DNA of 64,000 nucleotides from Geoanaerobacter pelophilus (GTDB lineage Bacteria; Desulfobacterota; Desulfuromonadia; Geobacterales; DSM-12255), in NCBI RefSeq assembly GCF_018476885.1, contig NZ_JAHCVJ010000007.1:62001-126000 (forward strand), in the 5' to 3' direction. Both the position numbers and the translations under genes were made by a program. Below are positions 1-8,648 of the stretch, piece after piece (within the stretch, counting starts at the first letter, position 1; each line of letters begins with the position of its first letter). Below the pieces are notes generated by a model, which saw only the letters and a list, made by a program, of their open reading frames with translations, searched no databases and had not been told where the DNA came from.

Positions 1-978
1 GGTAAGTCCCCAGTTGCGTTCAGCCGGGATCATGCCGATGGCAGCCCACTGACAGGCGGAGTTGTCAGGGAACTGGTTGGTGCCGTAGCGCCAGCCACCG
101 TAACGTACATCGTCATACTGGCCATAGGCATAATAATCGACCATGTCTTGGACGATGTCCTTATATTTCCGACCAGTTACATTAACCGGGCCGGTTGTTG
201 CCAGCTTGTCCGGGGTACCGCTGGCGATGATGGCATCCATCATAGCGCCACCCTGGTAATACTCGTTGCCCTGATTAACACGGATGCCGAAGCCGTTGCC
301 GTTGGAGTCAGGATTACCGAGAGTCTGGACCGGGGTGCCTTGTGTTGCAAGGTAGGTGAACAGCGTATTCATACCGCGCTTGACCGTCTCGGTATAAGGG
401 TTGGAAACGGGACCGTCTTCAAGGTGGCCGTTGACCTCAAAAGCATTGACGTTTGCGCCCTGTATTGCATAGTAACCGGTCCAAGATGACCAATTGCCAT
501 AGAGCAAGCCGCCGGATGTCGATCTTGTCATGGATTTGTGCAGTTCCCACAAACCTTCGTCAATGGCAATATTGACTTCGACAGGGAGGGTCTTCTCCTG
601 GATCCTTACGAAGTAGTTCTTGCTGCCGGTTTCGCCGGTAGTCGTGTTTTGCACTGTCAAGGTGGCGGTAAAGATTTTGTTAACTGCATCGGTATAGGTA
701 TGAAGCGCTTCAATGTTATACTGGTTGGTAACTGTGCCAGTTGCTACCGGTGAACCATCACCAAAGTCCCAGGTGTACTTGATGTTGTTGCCCTGAACAT
801 CGCTCGTTCCCTTGAGGCGGATCGCTTTACCCGAGTAAGTGTCGTGCGGGATCAATGGGTTGGTGACAACCCACGGTACAGTCTTAACTACAGGCGGATC
901 TGCAAAGGCTACAAGAGGGAGCAGTGAAAGGATGGCGGTTAAGAGCAGGGTATTCTTCAACCATTGACTGACTTTCAT
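1..978 (-). CDS. Secreted PKD-domain protein, N-terminal 326 residues (runs off left edge)
   Basis: The frame is open from the ATG at 978 to base 1 with no stop, so the C-terminus lies outside the window. A good Shine-Dalgarno (AAGGAGG) sits 5 bases upstream of the ATG. Residues 1-26 form a signal peptide (hydrophobic TLLLTAILSLLPLVAFA). Residues about 35-125 look like a PKD domain, with the typical WDFGDGSP motif and an alternating beta pattern. The rest contains GGWRYGTNQ and SACQWAAIGM, which resemble helical repeats of prenyltransferase/squalene-cyclase-like alpha-toroid domains. The protein is probably a large exported or cell-surface protein. It lies 95 bases downstream of the PEP-CTERM gene on the same strand and may share its transcript. 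No catalytic residues are apparent, so no activity is proposed. Confidence 0.85.
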   Translation of the reverse strand, partial: MKVSQWLKNTLLLTAILSLLPLVAFADPPVVKTVPWVVTNPLIPHDTYSGKAIRLKGTSDVQGNNIKYTWDFGDGSPVATGTVTNQYNIEALHTYTDAVNKIFTATLTVQNTTTGETGSKNYFVRIQEKTLPVEVNIAIDEGLWELHKSMTRSTSGGLLYGNWSSWTGYYAIQGANVNAFEVNGHLEDGPVSNPYTETVKRGMNTLFTYLATQGTPVQTLGNPDSNGNGFGIRVNQGNEYYQGGAMMDAIIASGTPDKLATTGPVNVTGRKYKDIVQDMVDYYAYGQYDDVRYGGWRYGTNQFPDNSACQWAAIGMIPAERNWGLT

Positions 979-1024
979 AAAAACCTCCTTAAAAATAGAT
1001 TTATTGCCAGCGGCTTATTCAATT

Positions 1025-1051
1025 GGGAGACCGGTAGCTGTCCGGTCTCCC
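1025..1051 (-). terminator. Perfect 10-bp inverted repeat between PEP-CTERM and PKD genes
   Basis: GGGAGACCGG (1025-1034) pairs perfectly with CCGGTCTCCC (1042-1051) across a 7-base loop. No T-run follows on the minus strand. It may be a weak or factor-dependent terminator, or an mRNA-stabilising hairpin between two co-transcribed genes. Confidence 0.45.
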
Positions 1052-1073
1052 ATCATTTCATTGCAGGTTTAGC

Positions 1074-1793
1074 TTAGTTTTTGTTGCGACGACGGGCGTA
1101 GAGGCCCAGGCTGGCAAGACCAGCGCCGAGCAGCACGATGGTTGAAGGCTCTGGAACCGGATTGTTGTTGTCGATATTGGTGACGCTGATAGAGCTGGAG
1201 AAAAAGACCGAAGCCGGATCGCTCAATTGCTCTCCGTCAAGTATCCCGTTATCGTATTGCTGAAGGAAAAAGCCTGCTTCTGGCGCAGCGGTTTTGGAGT
1301 TAAAGGTTATGGTTGCTTTCTGCCCTGCAGTCAGGGAGAAGTTCCAGAGCAAGGCAACGGCCATGTCTGCGGGACCGGCCAGAATGCTGTTGTCAAGGTT
1401 AAGTAAAGGGTTCAAATCGATAGGGTCGCCAACAAGAGGAGCAAGGAATTGCCAGGAAAGACGAGCATCTTGAGCAGCGGTGTTGTGAGCGATGCCGGTT
1501 TCATTCCACCATGAGTTCACATACTGATCGATTTCCATGTCGAGATACGCACCAGCTTTGTAATCACCAGCTCCGGTAAATGTCAATTTGAAAGTCCCGA
1601 GGCCAGCAGTGCTTGTACTGTTATCGCTATTCAGGGTACCCCAATCTGCACTCACTGATCCACTACCACTGTTACTGTAATACATAAATAAACCGTTTGT
1701 TTCGCCATAATTGTAGGTTGCACCGAATGCCGAACCTGTCATGGCAATTGCTGCAAATGCCACTGCTGCCAATAGTGATGCTAATTTTTTCAT
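1074..1793 (-). CDS. PEP-CTERM sorting-domain protein, 239 aa
   Basis: Signal peptide at residues 1-24 (MKKLASLLAAVAFAAIAMTG then SAFGA). The C-terminus is a textbook PEP-CTERM tripartite signal: VPEPST, a hydrophobic helix (IVLLGAGLASLGLY) and a basic RRR tail. Such proteins are sorted by an exosortase (EpsH/XrtA type) at the outer envelope, often in strains making extracellular polysaccharide. The middle is a polar, beta-rich domain with no recognised catalytic motif. No exosortase gene is in this window. A sigma-54-type promoter lies about 105 bases upstream of the start, fitting the PrsK/PrsR-type control known for this family. Confidence 0.9.
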   Translation of the reverse strand: MKKLASLLAAVAFAAIAMTGSAFGATYNYGETNGLFMYYSNSGSGSVSADWGTLNSDNSTSTAGLGTFKLTFTGAGDYKAGAYLDMEIDQYVNSWWNETGIAHNTAAQDARLSWQFLAPLVGDPIDLNPLLNLDNSILAGPADMAVALLWNFSLTAGQKATITFNSKTAAPEAGFFLQQYDNGILDGEQLSDPASVFFSSSISVTNIDNNNPVPEPSTIVLLGAGLASLGLYARRRNKN

Positions 1794-1909
1794 GTTCGTA
1801 CCTCACTTTCCTTTGTTGTCTTGAGACTTGTTTTAAAAAAAATTAAATTTAGATCTAACTACGTTTTAAACGGTGTAGAGCACATAGAAGTGGATTGAAT
1901 AAGCATTCA

Positions 1910-1924
1910 GCATAAATAGTGCCA
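1910..1924 (-). promoter_or_regulatory. Sigma-54-type (-24/-12) promoter for the PEP-CTERM gene
   Basis: On the minus strand TGGCAC-N5-ATGC matches the consensus TGGCAC-N5-TTGC at all but one base, with the -24 GG and -12 GC kept. It lies in the AT-rich 298-base gap (1794-2091), which otherwise shows no gene, and it points at the PEP-CTERM start. Confidence 0.6.
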
Positions 1925-2091
1925 TCTGTAACATAGTGTAATTATTTGTGAAAAAATGTAATTCTGGTGGGGTGTAAAGAAAGCCGACATTGGCTGCAAC
2001 TATTGTTGCTTGTTGGTCTTGGGGTAACTATTCGAAATATCAGAGGTAAAGAGATGTGCGGCTTAGCGGACCATCGTCGGATATGTATACG

Positions 2092-3387
2092 CTACTGTAA
2101 GTTTTGGTTAGATGACACTCGTTTAAGAAGATCAAAATCGGCGTTCATTACAGCGTAATCCGGGAGACACTGTCCATATCTCACCCTGTCACATCGATGG
2201 AACAGTGTTATTAGGTTTGTGTCTATAGGGTTTTTGCTATGGTTGATCTCCCTAATACCTGATATGGCGTAGGGGGGCTGGTTGGTTTTTGCGGCGACAA
2301 TAAGTTGTAGTATCCCGAAGATGATAGTGTAAAACTTTTCGACATCACCGGTTATTAAAACCTTATCGGCTTCGGTAAGCATCTGTTGCACACTGCGGTC
2401 GGGTTGAATCGGGAATTCTGCCGCTCTCTTTCGGGAAACGATCACTCCTCCGGATATAACCAGAAAGAGTGTTATTACAGTGGCGGTAATAGTCATCTGA
2501 AGTGTTAATAGGTTGTTACGTGATGTTGACTCCCTGACGGCAACAGCGGTCGATTTTGCCGCGATTGCCTTGGTTGCACTTGTCTCATTTTTGAAAGCTG
2601 CATGAATCGGGTGTGAAAGGGTTTTGTACGTTCCGTTGTCGGGATTAAAGTAGCTCCAGACAATCGCCGGCAACGGCAGTCGGTCCTTCGGTACGACAAC
2701 CTGTTCACAGCCAAGTTTTCCGGTTGTCCTTGTCGATCGAACCGGAAAACTCTGCAGTCCGGCTCCGGTGATCGTGGGGCAGGCGGCGTTACTGAAACTG
2801 CCGGTGCCGGATATGGTTGTAGCAACAGTCAGGGGATCGCCGATGGCCACAGATTCCGGCTTGGCGGTCACAGTCATTGAAAAGTTGCCGATAGCTCCCG
2901 AGAAAGAGCCAGGTCGGCCGCTAGTCGGCAACGCTAATATCTGAAGCTGTTCAACCTGAGAGGAGACACTGACCTTGTGAGGGACCGATTCTCCGAAAAA
3001 TGCGGCGCTGCCGGTTGCCTGCTCCATGGCTTCGCAGTCAAGGGTTGCCGGGCCGATTTTGCCAGTCCCTTGGTTGCCGACGGTAAACTGGCCGGAAAAT
3101 CGATAGGCTGTTATGCCGGTATCCTCTTTATCTATGCTTTGTGTGGGAGGGTGGAAGGATATCAGGCCACCATCAGGTTGAGCAAGGCGTGGATAGCCAA
3201 TATTGCGGATAGAGACCCCTTTGATGTGGAGGATAACGGTTACCGGCACTGTTTCGCCGGGATAGGCCTTTTCTTTGCCGAGTTCCAGGTTGAGAGTAAT
3301 GCCTGGTGGCACAGTTGTCTCGGCAGCCGCAGGCAAGCCGGGGATCACAGAACAAAGAATAATGATAACTAGCAGATAAGGTTTCAT
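2092..3387 (-). CDS. batD: BatD-family protein, 431 aa
   Basis: Last gene of the MoxR-DUF58-Bat operon. It begins with a signal peptide (residues 1-22, ending AAAET), followed by beta-rich repeats typical of BatD, including a conserved segment around PGETVPVTVILH. A single transmembrane helix lies near residues 293-313, then a cytoplasmic helical tail of about 110 residues. The family is linked to oxygen or envelope-stress tolerance (Bacteroides aerotolerance operon), and the protein probably acts at the inner membrane with its large domain in the periplasm. The start is 3 bases after the TPR gene stop. At 431 residues it is shorter than many BatD proteins. The biochemical role is unknown. 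Confidence 0.8.
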   Translation of the reverse strand: MKPYLLVIIILCSVIPGLPAAAETTVPPGITLNLELGKEKAYPGETVPVTVILHIKGVSIRNIGYPRLAQPDGGLISFHPPTQSIDKEDTGITAYRFSGQFTVGNQGTGKIGPATLDCEAMEQATGSAAFFGESVPHKVSVSSQVEQLQILALPTSGRPGSFSGAIGNFSMTVTAKPESVAIGDPLTVATTISGTGSFSNAACPTITGAGLQSFPVRSTRTTGKLGCEQVVVPKDRLPLPAIVWSYFNPDNGTYKTLSHPIHAAFKNETSATKAIAAKSTAVAVRESTSRNNLLTLQMTITATVITLFLVISGGVIVSRKRAAEFPIQPDRSVQQMLTEADKVLITGDVEKFYTIIFGILQLIVAAKTNQPPYAISGIREINHSKNPIDTNLITLFHRCDRVRYGQCLPDYAVMNADFDLLKRVSSNQNLQ

Positions 3388-3390
3388 CTT

Positions 3391-4137
3391 TTACCAGTCC
3401 TTATCCGGCGGGGCCATGTTAGACGGTTTTGAACCTGCTGCCGTGGCAGAGCGGAGGGTTTCCCGGCCGCGGGCATCGTTAAGCAGGCGGTTTGCATCGT
3501 CTTTGCTCATAGGGCGCGCTTGGCGGGATTTTCCTTTGGCATCCCCTTCGGCTGTTTCCTCGCTTGGCTTCCCCGGCTGGTTGCTCTGTTCGCCCTTTTT
3601 GGCTTTGTCCTGTTGTTTTGCCTGAGGCGTTTCCTGGTGAGTTTTTTCACCCTGTTGTTTTAGAGAAATCTGCCGGTTTATTGCTGCCAAGGATGAGCTG
3701 GCGATGGCCTCATTGTGCCGGGCATCAATGTCACCGGCATCGAGGCGCAAGGCGTCTTGCAGGGCTACCGTAGCCGTTTCCAGCCGTTGCTTGGCAGTAT
3801 TCTGGTCTGAGGTGCTGATTCCACTCTTCAGCATGACCGTGCCAAGATTGTAAAGGCTCTTCTGGCGCACGGCATGCTTTGCCGAGGCTGCTGCAATTTT
3901 AAACTCGGTGGCAGCCTTTTCCAGCTCGCCTTTTCGGAAAAAGGCCACGCCCCGATTATACGCTGCTTCCTTATTGTCCCTCAGCAGTGACCAGTCAGCA
4001 AGAGCTCCATTGAGATCGCCCTGCCGGAAGCTGGCATAGGCTCGGCTGTTTTTGTACTGTAACAGGTCAAACCTCACTGCAGCGGCTATCAGCGCGATGG
4101 CGACCAGAACCAGGCATATTTTTACCGGACGGTTCAT
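3391..4137 (-). CDS. batC: BatC-like TPR membrane protein, 248 aa
   Basis: The start is taken at 4137 because its ATG overlaps the stop of the upstream VWA gene (ATGA) and the product begins with a clean membrane anchor (MNRPVKICLVLVAIALIAAA). An open frame extends upstream but only inside that neighbour. Residues about 35-165 hold TPR-like helices (RGVAFFRKGELEKAATEFKIA and similar). The tail is rich in Lys, Gln and Glu and probably disordered. Bat operons usually include such a TPR protein, fused to BatB or separate. It is presumed to scaffold the VWA proteins at the membrane. Confidence 0.75.
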   Translation of the reverse strand: MNRPVKICLVLVAIALIAAAVRFDLLQYKNSRAYASFRQGDLNGALADWSLLRDNKEAAYNRGVAFFRKGELEKAATEFKIAAASAKHAVRQKSLYNLGTVMLKSGISTSDQNTAKQRLETATVALQDALRLDAGDIDARHNEAIASSSLAAINRQISLKQQGEKTHQETPQAKQQDKAKKGEQSNQPGKPSEETAEGDAKGKSRQARPMSKDDANRLLNDARGRETLRSATAAGSKPSNMAPPDKDW

Positions 4138-5108
4138 GGGGTTACTCGCCTCCCCATCAGGCTGGCAATGCCGATGAGTGCCAGGCCAGCGGCCAGCGGC
4201 CACTGAAATCGTTCGGCCAGCCGTTGACGATGCTCTTTGCGTACGGTTTCCCCGCCGATTGAGCGGGCTCGCTGCAGCAAGGACTCAAGACCAGTAGCGT
4301 CCCCCTGTAGCTGGATGGCTGCCGGATCGATGCTGTGGATGGTCGCTCGAGAGCCCCGGCTTTTGACAACGGCACCCTGCCGGTCTTTGACAAAAATTCC
4401 GCTTCCCAAGGGAATCAGGCCACCTTCCTCAGTTCCGGTAAATGCCGCCAGGACCGTTACCTTCGCTTGTCGGAGCTTCTGGAGTGCTGCCGGGATTTCA
4501 CCGCCATGATCCTCACCGTCGCTGACCAGTATCAGGATGCGTCCCTGCTCAGGGGAGGCACGGAAGGTCCTTTGCGCCTCATTCAGGGCCGCCGAGATCG
4601 AACTGCCGCCCATTGGAACGGTAGCCGGTCCCAGTTCATCTACCATCCTGGCCACGATCGCATAATCGCTGGTCAACGGGCATACCGTGAAGGCTGTCCC
4701 GGCAAAAGCCAGGATGCCAACCCGGTCTCCGGGCAGGGTGTCCAACAGTTTCCTGATGGCAGCTTTTGCCGCCTCAAGTCTGGATGGCTTGAGGTCATCG
4801 CTCAACATGCTGCGGGAGAGGTCAAGGGCGATGACAATGTCGAGCCCTTTCCTGGTCTGTTCCTCGGTGATAAGCCCCCATTGCGGACGCATCAGGGCAA
4901 TAACCGCCAGCAGCAGGGCAGCAGAGAAAATTATTGTCCGGCCAACGCGCCATGCCAGAGAGGGGAGGTGACAGATCCGTTCTGCCAGATCAGGTTCGGC
5001 AAATGCGACCAGAGCTTTCTTCCTCCTGAATTCAGACCGGATTGATATCGCAGCGGCGACGCTGACAACAGCGAGAAGCCAGCTATGCTCTGGGGCGGCA
5101 AAAGTCAT
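4134..5108 (-). CDS. batB: BatB-type VWA-domain membrane protein, 324 aa
   Basis: Von Willebrand factor A domain with an intact metal-binding MIDAS motif: DLSRS (DxSxS) near residue 95 and VSDGEDH later in the domain. Two N-terminal hydrophobic segments flank a basic region (RRKKALVAF), and a C-terminal helix (WPLAAGLALIGIASL) ends the protein, so the VWA domain is membrane-tethered. It starts one base after the stop of the other VWA gene and overlaps the TPR gene by 4 bases, which implies translational coupling. Pairs of VWA proteins (BatA and BatB) are the hallmark of Bat operons. The name is assigned by order and architecture rather than by sequence search. Confidence 0.8.
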   Translation of the reverse strand: MTFAAPEHSWLLAVVSVAAAISIRSEFRRKKALVAFAEPDLAERICHLPSLAWRVGRTIIFSAALLLAVIALMRPQWGLITEEQTRKGLDIVIALDLSRSMLSDDLKPSRLEAAKAAIRKLLDTLPGDRVGILAFAGTAFTVCPLTSDYAIVARMVDELGPATVPMGGSSISAALNEAQRTFRASPEQGRILILVSDGEDHGGEIPAALQKLRQAKVTVLAAFTGTEEGGLIPLGSGIFVKDRQGAVVKSRGSRATIHSIDPAAIQLQGDATGLESLLQRARSIGGETVRKEHRQRLAERFQWPLAAGLALIGIASLMGRRVTP

Positions 5109-5109
5109 G

Positions 5110-6105
5110 TCAGGGCACCCTTCGCAGCCAGGTTGCCCGGATTATGGTCTCGGCCAGCATCAGGACTATTGCCGTCAGCAGCAACGGTGTCAGCATCTCT
5201 TGAGCGCTGTTGCTGACCTTTTCTTCAATCGGTCGTTTTTCGAGCCGGTCAATCTCTCTGAAAATCGAACCGAGGGTATCGGCATCAGTGGCGAGAAAGA
5301 ATCTGCCCCCGGTGGTGCGGGAAATATCGGAAAGAGTGGCCACATCCAGGTCAGCCTTGACCTCGCGGTAGGTTATCCCGCCTAGCGGGTTTTCCACCGG
5401 AAAGACTGCCACACCGTTAGCGCCGATGCCGATGGTGTGAACTTTTATGCCCAGTGCCTTTGCTGCCTGGGCCGCAACTGCCGGGGCGACGGCACCGGCA
5501 TTGTTCCGGCCATCGGTTACCAGCAGTACGCTTCTGCTTTTGGCTGGAGAGGTACGAAGGCGGTTCACTGCTGTCAGCAAGGCATCGCCGACGGCAGTGC
5601 CATCCTCGATGGCGCCGGTATTGAGCTGTTCAATCGCGCTGTTCAGCCACTGGTGATCAAGCGTCAGGGGGGCGACCGGGTAGGGGCGGGCGGCAAAGGC
5701 AACCACGGCAATGCGGTCGCCGTCGCGCTTGGCAATGAAGTCCCGCATGACATCTTTGGCTATCTGCAGTCTCGCTTTGCCGTCTTTTCCTGCGGCACGG
5801 TCCATGGCGAGCATGCTGGTCGAAATATCAAGGGCCAGCACCAGATCGATCCCCCTGCTGGTTACCGAGACTTCCCGGACCAGCAGTTGCGGCCTTGCCA
5901 GTGCCAGTACCATCAGGATAATCGCGGCTCCTCGCGCAAATGGCAGAGCAGAGGCAATCCTCTGCCGTGGCGTAATCGGGAGGCGCTCCAGGAGGTCCAT
6001 AGCGGGGAATCTGATTTGCTCGGCATTGCTGCGGCGCAGGCGGCTGATAAAGATAATCGTCAGTGGCAGAAGCAGCAACAGTGCCGCAGGGTCGTGAAAG
6101 CTCAT
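5110..6105 (-). CDS. batA: BatA-type VWA-domain membrane protein, 331 aa
   Basis: Same architecture as its neighbour: an N-terminal membrane segment (DPAALLLLLPLTIIFI), a second hydrophobic stretch near residues 57-75, a VWA domain with MIDAS motif DISTS and downstream TDGRNN, and a C-terminal transmembrane helix near residues 305-325. It overlaps the upstream DUF4381-like gene by 4 bases (ATGA). MIDAS domains bind a divalent metal and mediate protein-protein contacts, typically with a MoxR ATPase encoded in the same operon, as here. The function of Bat proteins is not firmly established beyond stress tolerance phenotypes. Confidence 0.82.
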   Translation of the reverse strand: MSFHDPAALLLLLPLTIIFISRLRRSNAEQIRFPAMDLLERLPITPRQRIASALPFARGAAIILMVLALARPQLLVREVSVTSRGIDLVLALDISTSMLAMDRAAGKDGKARLQIAKDVMRDFIAKRDGDRIAVVAFAARPYPVAPLTLDHQWLNSAIEQLNTGAIEDGTAVGDALLTAVNRLRTSPAKSRSVLLVTDGRNNAGAVAPAVAAQAAKALGIKVHTIGIGANGVAVFPVENPLGGITYREVKADLDVATLSDISRTTGGRFFLATDADTLGSIFREIDRLEKRPIEEKVSNSAQEMLTPLLLTAIVLMLAETIIRATWLRRVP

Positions 6106-6668
6106 GCCCTGGCTCCTGTGCCGGGCTGCAGCAACTGAGCCGTTATGCTGATGGCCCGGAGTGACTGTTCATCCTGAGGCTGCACAGCGCCAAACCTTAC
6201 TGAATCACAGAAACTGGAAAGCTCGGCCACCTGCTTGAACGCATCAGATGCCAGCAGCTCTTGTGCGATATCGAGCAGTTCCTTGGAGGTCAGATGCGAG
6301 AGTTCGGCGTCTGCCAGCCGGGAGAGGTGTTGGCGCAACAGTGTGGTAAGCCTGTCGCAGAGAGCGGCTCCATCGATTTTTCCCTGGTGGTACTGGTCAG
6401 CAATGGTTGCCAGCAATGCAGCGAGCGGTTCCGATTCATCCTCTGCCGGAGAAGTTATGGGCACTGCCTGTGGCTTGCCTCTGAATATCAAGAAAATAGC
6501 CAGGCTGCAGAGAGCAACGGTTGCGGCAGTTAAGGCAAAAGGGGGAAGGCCTGTCGGGGCTATGGGGCCATGGATAGCGCGGATTGCCTCGGGGGGAGTA
6601 GTTGCAGCATAGAGGCGGCCGGTAATTGAACTGAAGAATGCAAGCAGAACGACACTGTGACGAACCAT
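6102..6668 (-). CDS. DUF4381-like membrane protein, 188 aa
   Basis: Small protein found between DUF58 and VWA genes in many Bat operons. It has a signal-like N-terminus, a transmembrane helix around residues 43-63 (PFALTAATVALCSLAIFLIF), and a cytoplasmic helical domain of about 110 residues with a conserved look (LCDRLTTLLRQHLSRL, LTSKELLDIAQ). The gene begins 1 base after the DUF58 stop and overlaps batA by 4 bases. It probably acts as an accessory subunit of the MoxR/VWA machinery. No enzymatic motif is visible, and the family assignment is from context plus general resemblance. Confidence 0.65.
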   Translation of the reverse strand: MVRHSVVLLAFFSSITGRLYAATTPPEAIRAIHGPIAPTGLPPFALTAATVALCSLAIFLIFRGKPQAVPITSPAEDESEPLAALLATIADQYHQGKIDGAALCDRLTTLLRQHLSRLADAELSHLTSKELLDIAQELLASDAFKQVAELSSFCDSVRFGAVQPQDEQSLRAISITAQLLQPGTGARA

Positions 6669-6669
6669 G

Positions 6670-7578
6670 TCACTGTCTCCTCTGTCGTCCCCGGCTTCTG
6701 AAGAACCGGATCAGGGGATGCAGCGGCGGTGTCCGCGTGTCCAAATCGAGGATTTCAGCGCCACTTGAGGAGATCCTGCTGCGCATTTCTGCAAGCCGTC
6801 CGGCGGCCAATCTCCGGTAACTTTCCCGGACCAGCCGGCTGGACGAATCCACTAACCGGGATGCGCCGTTTTCCGGGTCAATCAACTGGACGAGCCCTGC
6901 TGATGGCAACTCCCTGTCAGCCGGATCGCTTATTGGAACGGCTACCAGGTCGTGGCGAGCGGCTAGTGTCGCAAGCGACCTCACCGGTATCGGGTCAAGG
7001 AAGTCGGAAAAAATGAAAACCAGAGCACGCCCCTTGATGACATTCTGCAGGTAGGTAAGCGCGCTTTCCAGGTCAGAGGCCTCATTTTCCCGGGGAGGTG
7101 CGAGCGCCTGGTGCACCAATCTCATGACATGGCGTTTTCCCTTGGCCGGAGCGAGGAAATGCCCCCGGCCACCGCCGTAGGTAAACAGGCCGACCCGGTC
7201 GTTGGAGCGGAGTGCGGCAAAGGCGAGCAGTGCCGCTGCTTCCGTTGCGGTTTCCTGCTTTGTTGCGCGCACAGTGCCAAAATCCATGGATGCGGAACAG
7301 TCGAGCAGGATCATGAGCGTCAGTTCCCGCTCTTCGACAAAGCGCTTGACAAAGGGGCGGTCAAGCCGGGCCGTAACATTCCAGTCGATGGTCCGGACAT
7401 CATCGCCCGGTTGGTACTCGCGCACTTCCTCGAACTCGATGCCCCGCCCACGAAAGGCACTCAGGTATTCTCCGGCAAAGATTCCGGTGGCAAGGTGCGC
7501 CGCCTTGATCTGCAGGCTTCGGACGCTAAGATGACTGAAAGGATGCTCAGTTGGCGTGGTCTGCTGGCGAGCCTTCAT
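6670..7578 (-). CDS. DUF58 domain protein, 302 aa
   Basis: Contains the DUF58 core EVREYQPGDDVRTIDWNVTAR followed by a VWA-like fold (MILLDCSASMDFG, FSDFLDPI). The start is chosen at the ATG 7578, three bases after the MoxR stop. An in-frame ATG at 7623 lies inside moxR and adds only a nonconserved arginine/glutamine-rich stretch. This form lacks N-terminal transmembrane helices, unlike the second DUF58 protein at 23.9-24.8 kb. DUF58 proteins are constant partners of MoxR AAA+ ATPases and may be their cofactors or substrates. Confidence 0.85.
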   Translation of the reverse strand: MKARQQTTPTEHPFSHLSVRSLQIKAAHLATGIFAGEYLSAFRGRGIEFEEVREYQPGDDVRTIDWNVTARLDRPFVKRFVEERELTLMILLDCSASMDFGTVRATKQETATEAAALLAFAALRSNDRVGLFTYGGGRGHFLAPAKGKRHVMRLVHQALAPPRENEASDLESALTYLQNVIKGRALVFIFSDFLDPIPVRSLATLAARHDLVAVPISDPADRELPSAGLVQLIDPENGASRLVDSSSRLVRESYRRLAAGRLAEMRSRISSSGAEILDLDTRTPPLHPLIRFFRSRGRQRRQ

Positions 7579-7580
7579 GA

Positions 7581-8573
7581 TCAGGGGACCCTGACGTTGG
7601 CCAGAATCTCGGCAATCAGGCAATCGGTGGTCATGCCATCAATGTCCGCTTCGTAGGTGGTTATGATCCGGTGACGCAGGACATCCGGGGCAATTTCCTT
7701 GATATCCTGAGGCACCACATAGGAGCGGCCGCGGATGAATGCCAGCGCCTTGGAGGCCATGGCCATATAGATGCTCCCGCGTGGGGAGGCGCCGAAGTCG
7801 ATGTAGCGCGCGAGCCGCTCCATTCCGCAGCGGGACGGATCGCGGGTGGCAAAGACAATGTCGAGGATGTACTGTTCGATCTTCTCGTCCAGGTACAGCT
7901 CATCGACAGCTGCCCGTGCCCGCAGGATATCGGCAGGATGGATTACCGGTTCTGTCTCGCTGGTTCTGGCAGTACGGGCCGAGCGCCTGATAATCTCCCG
8001 CTCTTCATCCCATGAGGGGTAGTCTACTGATATCTTGAGCATGAACCGGTCCATCTGCGCCTCGGGGAGCGGGTAGGTGCCTTCCTGTTCGATCGGGTTC
8101 TGGGTGGCAAGCACCATGAACAGGTCGTCCAGCGGATAGGTGGACTCACCGATGGTTACTTGACGTTCCTCCATCGCTTCCAGCAAGGCGCTGTGGACCT
8201 TGGCCGGGGCACGGTTCACCTCGTCGGAGAGCACGATGTTGGCAAAGATCGGCCCTTTTCTGGTTGAGAAGTGGCCGTCGCGCGGATTATAGATCTGGGT
8301 GCCGATCAGGTCGGCCGGCAACAGGTCCGGGGTGAACTGGATCCGCTGGAATCTGGCGTCGATCAAACCGGCCAGGGTCTTGACTACCGTGGTCTTGGCC
8401 AGCCCCGGAACCCCTTCGATCAGGATGTGCCCGTTGGAGAGCAGGGCGATCAGCAGCCGCTCTATCAACTGGTGCTGGCCGACCAGTACATTCTCCATCG
8501 AAGAGATCAGCTTCGGGATGAACTCGCTTGCTTTGCGGATCCGGTCATTGCTGTCGTTGCTGTTAGTGGCCAC
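7581..8573 (-). CDS. MoxR-family AAA+ ATPase, 330 aa
   Basis: Walker A is GVPGLAKTT and Walker B LSDEVNRA. The diagnostic MoxR segment LATQNPIEQEGTYPLPEAQMDRF carries the sensor 1 and arginine finger region. The C-terminal lid helices are present, and the length is typical. It is the first gene of the seven-gene operon running down to batD. MoxR proteins are thought to act as chaperones that use ATP to mature or activate partner VWA-domain proteins, which are encoded directly downstream. A second paralogue with its own partners is at 24.8-25.7 kb. Confidence 0.92.
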   Translation of the reverse strand: MATNSNDSNDRIRKASEFIPKLISSMENVLVGQHQLIERLLIALLSNGHILIEGVPGLAKTTVVKTLAGLIDARFQRIQFTPDLLPADLIGTQIYNPRDGHFSTRKGPIFANIVLSDEVNRAPAKVHSALLEAMEERQVTIGESTYPLDDLFMVLATQNPIEQEGTYPLPEAQMDRFMLKISVDYPSWDEEREIIRRSARTARTSETEPVIHPADILRARAAVDELYLDEKIEQYILDIVFATRDPSRCGMERLARYIDFGASPRGSIYMAMASKALAFIRGRSYVVPQDIKEIAPDVLRHRIITTYEADIDGMTTDCLIAEILANVRVP

Positions 8574-8648
8574 GGTTCACTCCGGTTCAGTTTAATCATA
8601 AAAATACATCAAAAACAGGGGAGTACAAGAAGGTGATCTCCAATAACC

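Noticed and set aside
4335-5045. 236-codon plus-strand frame opposite batB
   Set aside because: The minus strand holds a well-conserved VWA protein with operon overlaps on both sides; the plus frame has no coherent family features.
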